Assembly (NCBI RefSeq): GCF_003073045.1
Contig: NC_037596.1
Coordinates: 7,087,416-7,151,415 of the forward strand
Origin: Pomacea canaliculata
Taxonomy: Eukaryota > Mollusca > Gastropoda > Architaenioglossa > Ampullariidae
DNA: 64,000 bases
Reading direction: 5' to 3'
The notes beneath the pieces are model-generated. The model saw only the letters and a program-made list of their open reading frames with translations, was not told where the DNA came from and ran no database searches. The stretch's first letter is position 1; every line of letters begins with the position of its first letter. Below are positions 1 through 10,828 of the stretch, one piece after another. The translations under genes and the position numbers were made by a program.

Positions 1-103
1 CTTTTAACACATCATCGTTTGATTTATTCTTAGTGAAAAAAGATGGAAAACTTATTGACACCCTGAACACTTCTTGTGCTGAAACTCTTTCGCCACCCTA
101 TCA

Positions 104-104
<1 letters not shown>

Positions 105-200
<96 letters not shown>

Positions 201-217
201 CTGTCTGTCTGTCTCAC
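105..217. repeat. (CTGT)n microsatellite
   Basis: Nearly perfect tandem tetranucleotide repeat with one interruption near position 200. It gives long artificial open frames on both strands, none of which is a gene. Confidence 0.97.
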
Positions 218-560
218 TAGCAATCTCTCCCCTCCCCAACTCTCCAGTTTTGGTAGGCAGTGTTATTAATCTATGTTATCCATGAAGTTTGCTTTGTAAT
301 GAGATGTATAAGAAACAAGCGTTAATTAAAACAAGTTTTCTGTTGCAGATGATGGGGTCATTAGCAGAATAGAATTTCTGACCGAATGGGAAAGAGTATG
401 TACAAAAAGCTGTGTATATAGTTTCTTGACTCGTCCGCCTGTCGTCCTTCTCTGTAGATGTGTGCACATGTGTGTGTGTATGTCGCCAGAATCTATTCCC
501 TTTCATCTCTCACATCATTCTTCCCTCTAGTGTGCTGGCGTGTCATCATACCTATAATTG

Positions 561-606
561 CCCTTGTGGATGAATAAAGTTGTATTGAATTGAATTGAAT
601 TGAAAA
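561..606 (+). mobile_element. orphan LINE/SINE 3' end with (ATTGA)n tail
   Basis: The text runs from CCCTTGTGGATGAATAAAG into a short ATTGA repeat. This is the usual ending of non-LTR retrotransposons that finish in a short tandem repeat rather than poly(A). No coding part of an element is recognisable upstream, so it is either a strongly 5'-truncated LINE copy or a SINE using a LINE tail. Confidence 0.5.
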
Positions 607-797
607 TAGATAATGACACTCTCCATCCTCATTAATTCTTTTCTGTTTCTGCTTTTTGTTTTCTATGTTCGTCTTTGATTACTTGTCAGCATGATTGTTC
701 TCCTTCCATCCATCGTATTCTGCACACGTCACATACTTGCCTTAAACATTGAGGACATGCTCCTTTTTGAACGCGATTATGTGCTATGTATATCATG

Positions 798-856
798 GGA
801 TGATGATGATGATGACGACGACGACGACGACGACGATGATGATGATGATGATGATT
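798..856. repeat. (GAT)n/(GAC)n triplet repeat
   Basis: Tandem GAT triplets interrupted by a block of GAC triplets. Poly-His, poly-Arg or poly-Met readings across it are artefacts of the repeat. Confidence 0.95.
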
Positions 857-1696
857 TTTATTATTAAAAAAGCAAGACTTTATTTTAATCATCCACGATC
901 TTTTAATGAAGCGTGTGTGTGTGTGAGAGAGAGAGAGAGAAGGAGTGCATGATAGTAAGTTTTAATTACGACAGATGTAATTTAAAAAGAATTTCTACTT
1001 TCAGAAGGATTTACCTCTGAGATCACATGTCGCCACAACTGATGGAGTAGTTTAATTTTAGAAATAAGAATATAAAAAATAATGTTTTTCTATTTCTTAG
1101 ATCCACCCTGAACATGACAATTATACATCAAAACCACATTCTGTGACGCCAGCCCCAGGTAGAAGGTAAAGTTTTTACCACCTCATCTACTTCTACATTC
1201 TCCGGAGATGATGAACAAGAACATCTTGCGGGCCTGAATATGACAGGCTGGAGTTAACACTCAGGATGAACCCTGAAGGACAGAAACATCTGGAATAACA
1301 AAACTGAAATAAAATTTGGCATCAAGCATAGAAATGGCGTTATAACTGTTTGCTATCAGTGTAAATCTGTCATGTGTGTGTGTGTAAGTGTGTGTGTGTG
1401 TGTGGGAGGAGGAACCTTTATGCTGACAGTGAACGACACTCACATTCTTGTCCTCTCACTATCTTTTCTGAGGGGGGAGCTGAGCCACTGACTAGGGCCT
1501 CCTCCCTGTGTGTGGAGCTGAGCATCCCAGTTAGTTCAACCCGGTATCTACTTACAGCGGATGCTGACACTCAGAACTAAACTGTGTGGTGTGTTGTAGC
1601 ATGCCTGATTGAGTGTTGGAAGTCTGTTGTTGCTTTTTGCCTACTGATGAACAGCATCTTTGGTGGTAAAACTGTAAATCCGATACTGCTGTGGTG

Positions 1697-4281
1697 ATGA
1701 AAGCATCTGGAATGGAATACCTCGGTGGTTTGTTGTTACTGGTCCTGGCCTTTACTGTCACAGGTGCAGTACTGATTGTTTTCAACTACCTGGATTTATA
1801 TTTGAACTTTTATTAAAACCACTTCATTGTGAATAGAAAACGAAAAGATAATCATATAGAAATGTACTTACAGACTGATGTTAAATTATGCACGATCATA
1901 TAAGTAGTCTGCACAATTAACTTGTCACTACAGATAAAGTTTCGAAAGCTACAAAAGTAACCAAATTCAGCAATTTAAATTATTTAAGTTCTTTATTATT
2001 CTCCCTTTTCACTCCTGTTAAATATGTTTTTAGTTTCTGGAACACAAGCTAGATGTGAGGAGCGAGAAAGCAGCGCCGTTGGAGTTTGTTTTTCCCAGCA
2101 TGCAATGGCCTTCTCACCTTTGCTGCACAACTCGTATTGCGACAGAAAACTGATTACAGAACAGCTTTGCACGTAATGTGTTAATTAATCGAGTATTCAT
2201 ATCGTATGTAATTAATTAATGTAATGAGTCTGTGCATGTTTGTGAATGCTTCCAGAGAGGCGCAATAAACTGTCGTGTTTACCGGAATGGGCAATGGTGG
2301 TGGTTGTAGTAGTCATCCTGTAAATGAAGTATATCTACTAGTAGTTGTGATAATGATTCTTTAAAATTATTGGCAAGTATCTCATTACATGTGTTTAAAA
2401 TTTACTCGTTGGTGGTCACTGCAGGAAGTTTGTCTTCATCGTGGAGTGTGTCAATGAAATCAGAACCTCTCCGTCGTGCAGTCGGGCCAGTCTACTTGGC
2501 TCACAGATGAGTATGTGCTCACTCTCAAAGTATTCACTCTGATTATTACTATCCAAATGCCTAATATCTTAAAGTACTCTTTAGAGAAGTGAAGTTCTGT
2601 TTATGATTGTTTGGACAGAAGGGTATTATTGCTCGCTTCAGGGAAAATTCCAAACTCTCAAGAGCATCAGTGGAGGTGTACTCTCCATAAATAGGTACTT
2701 TTGATATTTTAGTTTTCTAGCTGGGTTGCTGGATGGTTGGCTGGTTAGTTGATGAAGAGGCTGCTGGTCTTGAAAATTGTTTTTTACTTCTCTAAAAATA
2801 ACTACTTGATGATTTATTGCAATTTTGCCTTTCACAATCGTCAACTGGCAGATTTCGCTTGTAACCTGACCGACTTGCAGGAAGAATGTGCAGACGTCCC
2901 TGAACTTGACACAGGTAACTAAATTCCTTATACTTTTCATAACACACTATGTAGCTTGTTTTACCAGTTGCTGTAGAAAATTTTAAATTGGGATTTTACC
3001 TCTCCTTCCTCTTTCTCATGTAATAACCAGTTTGATTTGAATTCTGGTGGCTTTACGTTGTCCATTGGTCGATTCATATGTCACCCTGTGTTTTCTATAA
3101 ACACTGTCAGAAAGGAAGTAGCTAATTGTGTAAAGGATATCCTGACACTGCTATTCAATTTGGCAAATCATTATTGCACAAGATGACACCTAAAGTGCTT
3201 CTCACTGCTACTCAGACAGGAAGGCGTCCTACTAAGTGAATATTTAATTTAGGTATTGTATCTGTCCTGTCTCTCTCTTGTTGTTTGTCTCACTCCAGAC
3301 ACCACCCACCCATCCGCTCGATCACACACACACACCAACACTCACACACAAACACAAACACAAACACAAACACAAACACAAACACACTCTCTCTCAGATA
3401 CCAACAAAGCTCATGCTGCTATATTATTTATGTTTCGCTAATACAATTTAAAAACTTTTTAGAGATAATATTCTGACGATGGCATCTTCATCTGGTAAGG
3501 GTGACTTCTGGTTAATAAAAAATCCTTAGGACTTGAGAATGTTTATGACCCGCAGAAAACAAACACAGCCATGCAGCATTTATGATCTCACAAAGAAAAA
3601 GTTAATTTTCGCTGTGATAAATTTATATAGATATAAGAAATAATCAACAGATCCTTTTTGCTTACACAATGAACTGTTTTTAACGGTAAATATTTATGTG
3701 GCATAGTAATTCCTATACAATGACGAATCATGGAATGTCTACTCACTTTGTGCTTTGTCTTTACAGCTTCCAATTTTTCTTTCTTTCTTTCTTCCTAACT
3801 TCCTCTTTATTATTTTTCCTTTGGACTACAGCTTTTTTGTTTGATTATCACTTTATGTTTATTTTTACAGGGAGTGGTAGTACAATGACGGAAGTGTCAT
3901 CTGGTAAGTAATAGAATAATATAAATAATAGAAGGCTGACTTTCAAAAATTTTTACTGAAACAAATACAGTTTTACATAAGAGATTTCAAAGGGTCATAC
4001 TTTTACATTTGCGGTAACTGACCAAGAGAAATGTGGGGTTGAAGGATGTTTGTGTATGAAGATGTGGATATAGATGTGTGTATAAGGAAGGCAGAGATAT
4101 GGGGGGATGTAAATGGGTATATATAGCCATTTGTGAGTAGGTTCTCGCACCCTTGCTTGAGTGCTTAAACCTGTAAAAGATATGTCTATGTCTATCACTC
4201 ATTTATTCAGCAAAAGATTTGTTTCATCAGCAGTTTGTGCTTTTTATTTTGCAGGAGATGACATGCTGACGATGGAACCTT
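1697..4281 (+). CDS. 8-Cys secreted protein, array copy 1 (3' end not found)
   Basis: Exons read as 1697-1763 (signal peptide, starts MKASGMEYLGGLLLLVLAFT), 2034-2172, 2425-2510 and 2852-2914. These four carry eight cysteines spaced C-x10-C-x16-C-x9-C-x8-C-x9-C-x13-C-x8-C. Three small phase-1 mini-exons follow at 3465-3494 (reads about DNILTMASSS), 3871-3903 (about GSGSTMTEVSS) and 4255-4281 (about GDDMLTMEP). They look like a duplicated Ser/Thr-rich stalk unit. All borders are GT...AG and phases run 1-2-1 and then 1 throughout, as in the sister copies. No last exon with a hydrophobic tail could be placed; an in-frame extension to a TAG near 4799 exists but is unlike the sister tails. The protein is probably extracellular. 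Copy 1 is the most divergent of the five, and its function is unknown. Confidence 0.7.
3324..3387. repeat. (CA)n / (CAAACA)n repeat in an intron of copy 1
   Basis: CA dinucleotides followed by a hexanucleotide CAAACA run. It lies between coding exon 4 and the first mini-exon of copy 1. Confidence 0.9.
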
Positions 4282-5985
4282 GTAAGTCTGGATGGGTGAA
4301 TGATGAGATTGAAGCTCTCACTAGTTCCTAGCCTTTGAAAACAAATTATATTTCAAGCTCTTTAGTTAAACTTTGTAGTAAAACAATATTTTTCAATTCG
4401 TTTCCATTTGCTTGCTGAAGACGGTAAAGCGTTTTCTTTTTTTACGAAAAGCATGTTGCCGAAAGTCAAATACACTTACTATTTATGTTGATACACAACA
4501 CACGACCAACCTTTCAACATTTAGAAATCTGATTAGCGGCATGTCATTGCACCTTTCTTTCCTTTCTTCCTTTCAAAACATCAACACTAAGATTGTTAAT
4601 AAAATTCTGCTGAAAGTTTGTCCCCAACAAAGCAGTTGAAGGGAGTGAGGAGAGAGAGAGGTGTTTGGGGTTCGGTCCCAACTCACGGGAGTGTGACAAA
4701 CACCGTGTAGCGGTCAATGACTGGACTGAAGTCTTGACTGTCATCGCTATGCTACGGATGCTGATGGACAGAGAGTCCCTCAGCACAGCTCAGGCATAGA
4801 CTGATGACCTTAAATTTCACGTAAAGCGTCTATTTCAAGAAAAAATACAAGCAATAACAAAACACCATCAGCGAATATTTTGTGTTAATTTTGGTTCTTT
4901 CCTCATTTATTGATGTATTATTTATCTTATATAATACTAGTAATAGTAAAAACAACAATACTTGTGCATTTACATCTACACAAATACGATTCTGTCTTTA
5001 ACAAGCTTTTGGTATATAAAATACACCTTTAACAAACCAAACATCACGAAAATAAATACATTAATATCACCATAAACATATATAATGTTGTGAGCGTGTG
5101 TGCACTATGTCTGTTAACACTATGTTCACGGATCCTTAACAAAACTATGGTGCATTTGGTTCTTATTTATCCTGTTTCACTTGTGTGTCACGTGTGTTGT
5201 TGGTCCGATACTCGGCGGTGAAGTTTAAGCAGGAGTAAGTAGATGTGTTTCGTGTCATCCTGTATCTCGCTCCGTCCGTGTTTGTGGTCTCTTGTCGCCT
5301 TGGTCCGTTTGGACAAGCAGTTGGACGTCCACGAAAAGCTGCGAGAAGACCGGCAGTTGTACAGTTACACATCATCAGCAATGTGGCCCCACAGGGGGGA
5401 TACAATGAAGTTTAAAAGAGGTAAATACAGGATGCTCGGGATTTTATCTGCTTCCGGCGTAAAACACGAGAAAAATATTTTATTGGAAATGGTAGTGTAC
5501 TGCGATCTTTCATTGTTCGTGGACCAAACCACTCTTGAAAGCCATTAGTCTGTTCTGCCGTGTCCAGAACAAAAAACAACGCTACCCTTTGATACAACCG
5601 TTTATTAATTTATTACAATAATAATCTGTATTTTGATCTTTGACTATTTTCGATGTGTCATTTAGCAGGAACATTTTTCGACATTGTCGCTGTTAATCCT
5701 ATAGTTGATGTCTCAGACTTTTTCTCAGACTTCTGGTGTGTGTCACTTTAAAGGGCAGAAACTCATTAATTTTTAAGCGATTTGTCTCCCTCTCCATTAA
5801 CCTTGCTGGTGACTCGCGGAAGCTGATGCCAGACGCTGGAACGAAGACTTACTTGAGGAGATCCCAAGAATACACCCAAGCACTTCATTTTGAACGCCTC
5901 GATCCGTCACTCCGATTCCGTAAGCAGGCTCTCGTCTCGGAGTAATACTGAGACAACGAGACTTTCAATACTAATAATAATAATT

Positions 5986-6030
<45 letters not shown>

Positions 6031-6391
6031 GTCTTCGTCGTCGTCGTCGTCACGAAACTCTTATAAGCCGTCTTCTATTCCAAATTTTGCTTAGCCTGTC
6101 CATCCCTGCTTCTGCTGCCCTGATTCTGAGATGAAGTTCCTGTGTTCAGCTTCCGTCGTTTGAGATGCTCGCGCTGAGTTCTTCATAACACAGTATTTTC
6201 ATCTCGGGCGGGTCTCCGGCTGCGCTCCGGAAACAGATGCTCTGACTCCACTTAACGTACACTACATATGTACACGATGGTAACATTTAACAGCCATTTC
6301 TCTGCACGCCAATTACTTGAGGGACGTTAGAACAAGTTACTTGCTGTTGTTTTCTTGTTTAGAAGCTAAACATTCAAGGTAAAGGAGAATC
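4282..6391. other. spacer between array copies 1 and 2
   Basis: No exon is convincingly supported. Open frames near 5243-5548 and 5736-5945 have no recognisable domain and no good splice context. A terminal exon of copy 1 may lie here unrecognised. Positions 5983-6052 are triplet repeat. Confidence 0.5.
5983..6052. repeat. (ATC)n/(GTC)n triplet repeat
   Basis: An ATC triplet run grades into GTC/TTC triplets. Simple repeat, no coding function inferred. Confidence 0.95.
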
Positions 6392-8388
6392 ATGAACTTT
6401 CCGGGCATCCTCATTCCCGCCATTGTTGTCCTCGGTCTGTCAGGTATGTTCGTGAATTAGCTGTTTGATGTAGACACGAATTTCGCTGTCACACAGACCA
6501 TATTATGTGCTTAACAAAGCCGGCAATACCTGATAGGTTTTAATCTATACTATATAAAGGAAATGAAGTTATATATTTTTATAACTTTTGTTTGTTTACA
6601 TGTCACTATTATTGGTATGCAAGTTACATTTGTTTTCTTTGGACAAATAATACTATAATAATGTTAGTAAAATGTTGCTACACTTTAGTTCTTTTGTTAA
6701 TTTTAGGCTATAACTTAAATCATAATGTCGTGAAAATAAGCAAATAATCTTTATATTTATTAACTGCGAGAAATTTTACTTTGTCAAAAGTTTATTAAAT
6801 GCTACTGTCGGTTACTTGAGTGAAAGGTTTGCTCGGGCTTTGTACTTACACACCCGCTTGCCTGCTTTCAGTGGACGTGCAAGGTCAGTGCACCCAACGG
6901 GATGTGGGCACCATGATGGCCTGCACCATGCCTCACGCCTTCAGATTGTTTCATGCCATTGGGACTGGACAAAGCTGTGACAGAAACCGCATCACGTCTA
7001 CGGTCTGCAGGTGGGATGCACTTCAGGACAGTGTGTGTGTGTGAATATATATGTGTGTGTGTGTGTGTGTTTCCAGATTTACGCTTCTTTTCTCTCTGTC
7101 TCTATATCATTATTTTGGTCTCTGATTCTCTTGTCTCTCAACCTTCGTTCTCTCTTTCTTTCATTCATTTTAGTACAAGTATACTAAAGTTACTGCTTTT
7201 TCAAACCATTACTCCACAGTATTCACCAGTACTCTGAGGTCCAAACAGGTCAAGTGTTGTGTGAATAACAGAGGTCTTTTTCATTACATTTTCATTGATG
7301 GACAGAGGAATACAAGTAGTGACGAACAGAAGGGTGGATGGATAGATAAATGGAAGAGATGGATAAATAGATCGAGAAAGAAAGCGGGGGTCCGGTCCCA
7401 ACAATTATTATTATTAAACCTCGCCACAAAGATAAGAAATTTCGAGTCAGAGAGTGTCACCACTTAGAGCTGAGAGTTGCACCCAGTTGCATGACCATTT
7501 TCTCGTACACTTGCCAGACAGCTGTCTGAATCAGACGATTGGCTAAACAGTTCGGGAAGAGGATGAATCGCCAACTGGGAAGTCCTCAGCGACTGGTCCT
7601 TGCCAACTGATTTTGCATCCGGCGAATTACTTGACCCAAGAAGTGCATCCGTGCCAAACATCCGGGCAACACGCTATTCAGGACAACTGGCAGGACGAGA
7701 TATTGCAAGCCTTCTGCGGGTTGCATGACTGTTGATGTCAACAAAAACATCTAGTTGATTGCAAGTTTTACTTAACGAGTGGGCAATGCTTTGTCAACAC
7801 TCTCACAAACAAGTATCCGAGTACTAAATGGTCGATTGTTAGTTAGAGTTGAATTAGCGTCAAAGAATGTTTCCTTTCTTTCATTAATTTTGTCAAAATT
7901 TTCTTCTGCAGTGACTATGCGACCGTCGTCGCCTGCATCAACAGGAGATACGTGTCCAGAACTTGTCGCCCTTACGCCGTCAGTGAACTCAACTCACGAC
8001 TCCGTATGTATTGCTATATATGAACTGATTCTTCTTTGATATGAATACTCAAAGAGTTCACCACATTTGAAATATAAATGAAGTAATTAACAAATATGTA
8101 TCGGGTTATCTGTGTAAGTAAAATGAAAACTAGTGGCAGAGACAACAGTCAATTAAAAAGAAAAACTGGAATTTTGTGTGGGGATACAACGGATAAGGAA
8201 ATTTAGGGCTAGTCATGTCAGAAAATTTTTCTTAGCATTCAGATATTATAAAACAATTATTATAAAACTGTGAATCAAGATACACGTGGATATTAAGGCC
8301 ACACTTTGTGTTTTACTGTCCACAGCGCTCTCGTGTAGTGTGTCCGACCTGAGTCAGGTGTGCACCAACGCACCATCGTTCTTATCGC
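6392..8388 (+). CDS. 8-Cys secreted protein, array copy 2 (last exon not found)
   Basis: Exons: 6392-6443 (signal peptide MNFPGILIPAIVVLGLS), 6872-7010, 7912-8003 and 8326-8388. Donors are gtatgt, gtggga, gtatgt and gtacgt; each acceptor ends in AG, preceded by a short pyrimidine run in most cases. Phases are 1-2-1-1, identical to the other copies. The mature part has eight cysteines spaced C-x10-C-x17-C-x9-C-x8-C-x9-C-x15-C-x8-C, the same as copy 3. Recognisable shared strings are GTGQSC and VSRTCRPYAV. No exon for the expected hydrophobic C-terminus was found between 8388 and the next gene. It may be too diverged to see, lost, or replaced by the retroelement debris near 9.6 kb. Secreted or anchored; function unknown. 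Confidence 0.72.
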
Positions 8389-8968
8389 GTACGTTTGTTT
8401 GATTACTCGTTCATTTATTTTGTTTTGTTTAGTTTGTTTATTGGCATTCTAGGCCCTTTATGTGTTAAAAATTATTTGATATTTTTACAATACAACTATT
8501 ATGTAAAGGGTGTCAACATTTTTGTTTAAGGTTTGTATGCGATGTCTCCCTTTGCACTCTTCGGGGAATTGCGATTTGAAATAACATTGCCTTTGCTGTA
8601 TTTATAAACAATATGATTTCTGTGTTGACAAAAGTGGATCTGTTTCAGGCTAAATGGACCAACAGAAGATTGCTTGAAGACCAACGAAAATGTCTCAACC
8701 TGTTTAGGGATGTACAGAGAATCTGTTAAAGATGATGTTGATGAGACATGCTGCTTTGAACTTTTATTAGCTTCAGACAAATATGCATTCTCTCTCATTC
8801 ATTGATATATGTGGGAATATAAAATCTAATCAAGTCCAAATAAAGACACAGAGGACAGTATTATTTTTGTACAATGTCAATCTGTGTGACTTAATGATCG
8901 ACGGGCTGTGGTAGAGAGACAAAGATGTATGACAGAAAGTATGAGGGGTGATTGTGAATGAAGGAAAA

Positions 8969-9068
<100 letters not shown>

Positions 9069-9639
9069 GTAATAATAGTAAAAGCGCATTTTCAAACCAA
9101 CAAATACAGGCTCAAAACGCTGTACAAAAATGTAAACACACATCTGGTCTCGAAAGCATAGTAAAAAACTAGTATGAATGCCATCAGCATTTATGCAATT
9201 CACAGACATTCCATTTTCCATTCCTGTTCTTTCGCTCTCTCTTTCTCTCTCTTTCTCTCTACGCACTACAGAAAAGTGTGTCCCAAGAGAACGACCCTAG
9301 CCTTACACCAATGACCCAACAAGCAGAGCAGGTGTCAGTAATAAGTGTCAGTGGAAAAGCTGAGAGAAGAAGGTTGTCTTGGAAAGAGGTGAGATGCCGC
9401 CTACACCAGGACCATGACCTTTCTTGCCTAAATGTGTATTATGTATTTTCAATTTTTTATTTTATCTACATGTGATTATAGTGATCGTTTCATCTTTGTT
9501 GTGGTCTAGAGGTTGGACAGGTAGGTCGTGTCCCGCCTCTGGCTGAGCGGGTGGGTGTGAGCTGTGTGAGCGGTTGTGCATCCGGGACGTTGGGGGTGAC
9601 ACGAGCCATTAGCGAGGCCTACGACAAGAATGTACAGCC

Positions 9640-9880
9640 AGTCCGACATCATTCTTACTTGTTATGAACGAAATAGCTGAGAAAATATTTTCCAATGGCA
9701 AACACGGAGTTGTACCCGGATCTGGTAGAATTATTTATCTTCATGTTTGCTGATGATCTAGCTCTACTATAAAGTACACCGATGGACCCTCAAAATCTCA
9801 TGAATTGCCTTGTGACATTATGTCAAGAGCTTGGAGTAGAAATAAACTGGGATAAAAGTAGAGGTCTTTAGAAAGGGTAC
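9640..9880 (+). mobile_element. LINE reverse-transcriptase fragment
   Basis: One frame reads about NEIAEKIFSNGKHG and then VFADDLALL, followed by CQELGVEINWDKS. F/Y-x-D-D is the catalytic box of reverse transcriptase, and the following text fits the thumb side of non-LTR retrotransposons. Only about 80 residues survive and stops occur. Clade not assigned. Confidence 0.6.
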
Positions 9881-10828
9881 CACGCCTTGTTTTGCACTTT
9901 AAAGTACATAAATATACAAAGCCATTTTTCTTGCTAGTAGCCGTGGTTATATCCCTGAATGATAAATACGATTTAAACAACAGTATCTCACTGCGTTTAA
10001 GGTCCCTGTCAACAATTAATAACATACCAGAAAAAGTTTCCCACAAGTATTCAAGCATCAATAGAACTATCCCAACACGACATCTATTTTTCGAACCTTG
10101 GTGCTTCAAAACTTCTTTTTTCGCAACGCTGATTTACTCCGGCTTTATGTTCCTGTACGTCCCATCTGTGTCAGAGTTCAGAGTGTACACAGGAGGATCT
10201 GTCTCGAACACCAGCCACGTGACTTTCTCTCACGACCGGTCTGGACAACGAGACGGACACATCGTGTTGTGTTAGTTTTAATGACGCCTGAGTGTTTGAG
10301 GGAATCTTTTTATGGTATGTTATTAAATGTTGACAGCACCCGTAAAAGCAGTTTGTTTTGTATTTTGTAACTAGAGCACGTAGACCTCAGCGCATGTGTG
10401 AGAGCAGGGGTGCGGCACGTGACACACCCTTCTACCCTTTGTGCCTATGTGTAGGTTGTAGAAAAACAACCGAGAGCTTATTGTTCGAGACGGATACATC
10501 TTACCGTCCTGGATCCTGAAAAAAGTCATCCGGGACTACCTATCTACGCACAAAATGAATCCTCTTCATTTTTAACCTTCTAGTATGTCATCGAGAAATA
10601 ATGCTGAAGTGGTTACTTTTATTGAAAGCAAACATTTGGAGAAAAAAGCACCCACCTGAAGTAAGGGGTTAACCAAAGCAGAACTTATCTCCCTAACCAA
10701 GTCGGAATGTATCCGGGCAGAGAACTCCTCATCCTTCACACAGTGAACAAAACACATTCGTCGTCTTTCATCGCCTCAGACACTTCAGTACAGAGGTAGC
10801 TGACAGTCTTTTTCATCGCTCATCAGTA

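Larger units (their letters stand above)
218..1696. other. 5' flank of array copy 1, no gene seen
   Basis: No coding exon is supported here. The stretch holds a LINE/SINE-type 3' tail near 561-606, a GAT/GAC triplet run near 798-856 and short GT and GA runs near 916-940 and 1374-1402. A block at about 1416-1480 recurs near 32938-32990 and 36421-36510, so it is an intergenic repeat of the gene array. Confidence 0.6.

Noticed and set aside
105-217. Long open frames over the CTGT run
   Set aside because: Artefact of a tandem tetranucleotide repeat; no start, splice or domain support.
4622-4801. Terminal exon of array copy 1
   Set aside because: It continues in frame from 4281 to a TAG, but the encoded tail has charged residues inside the hydrophobic part and no similarity to the tails of copies 3-5.
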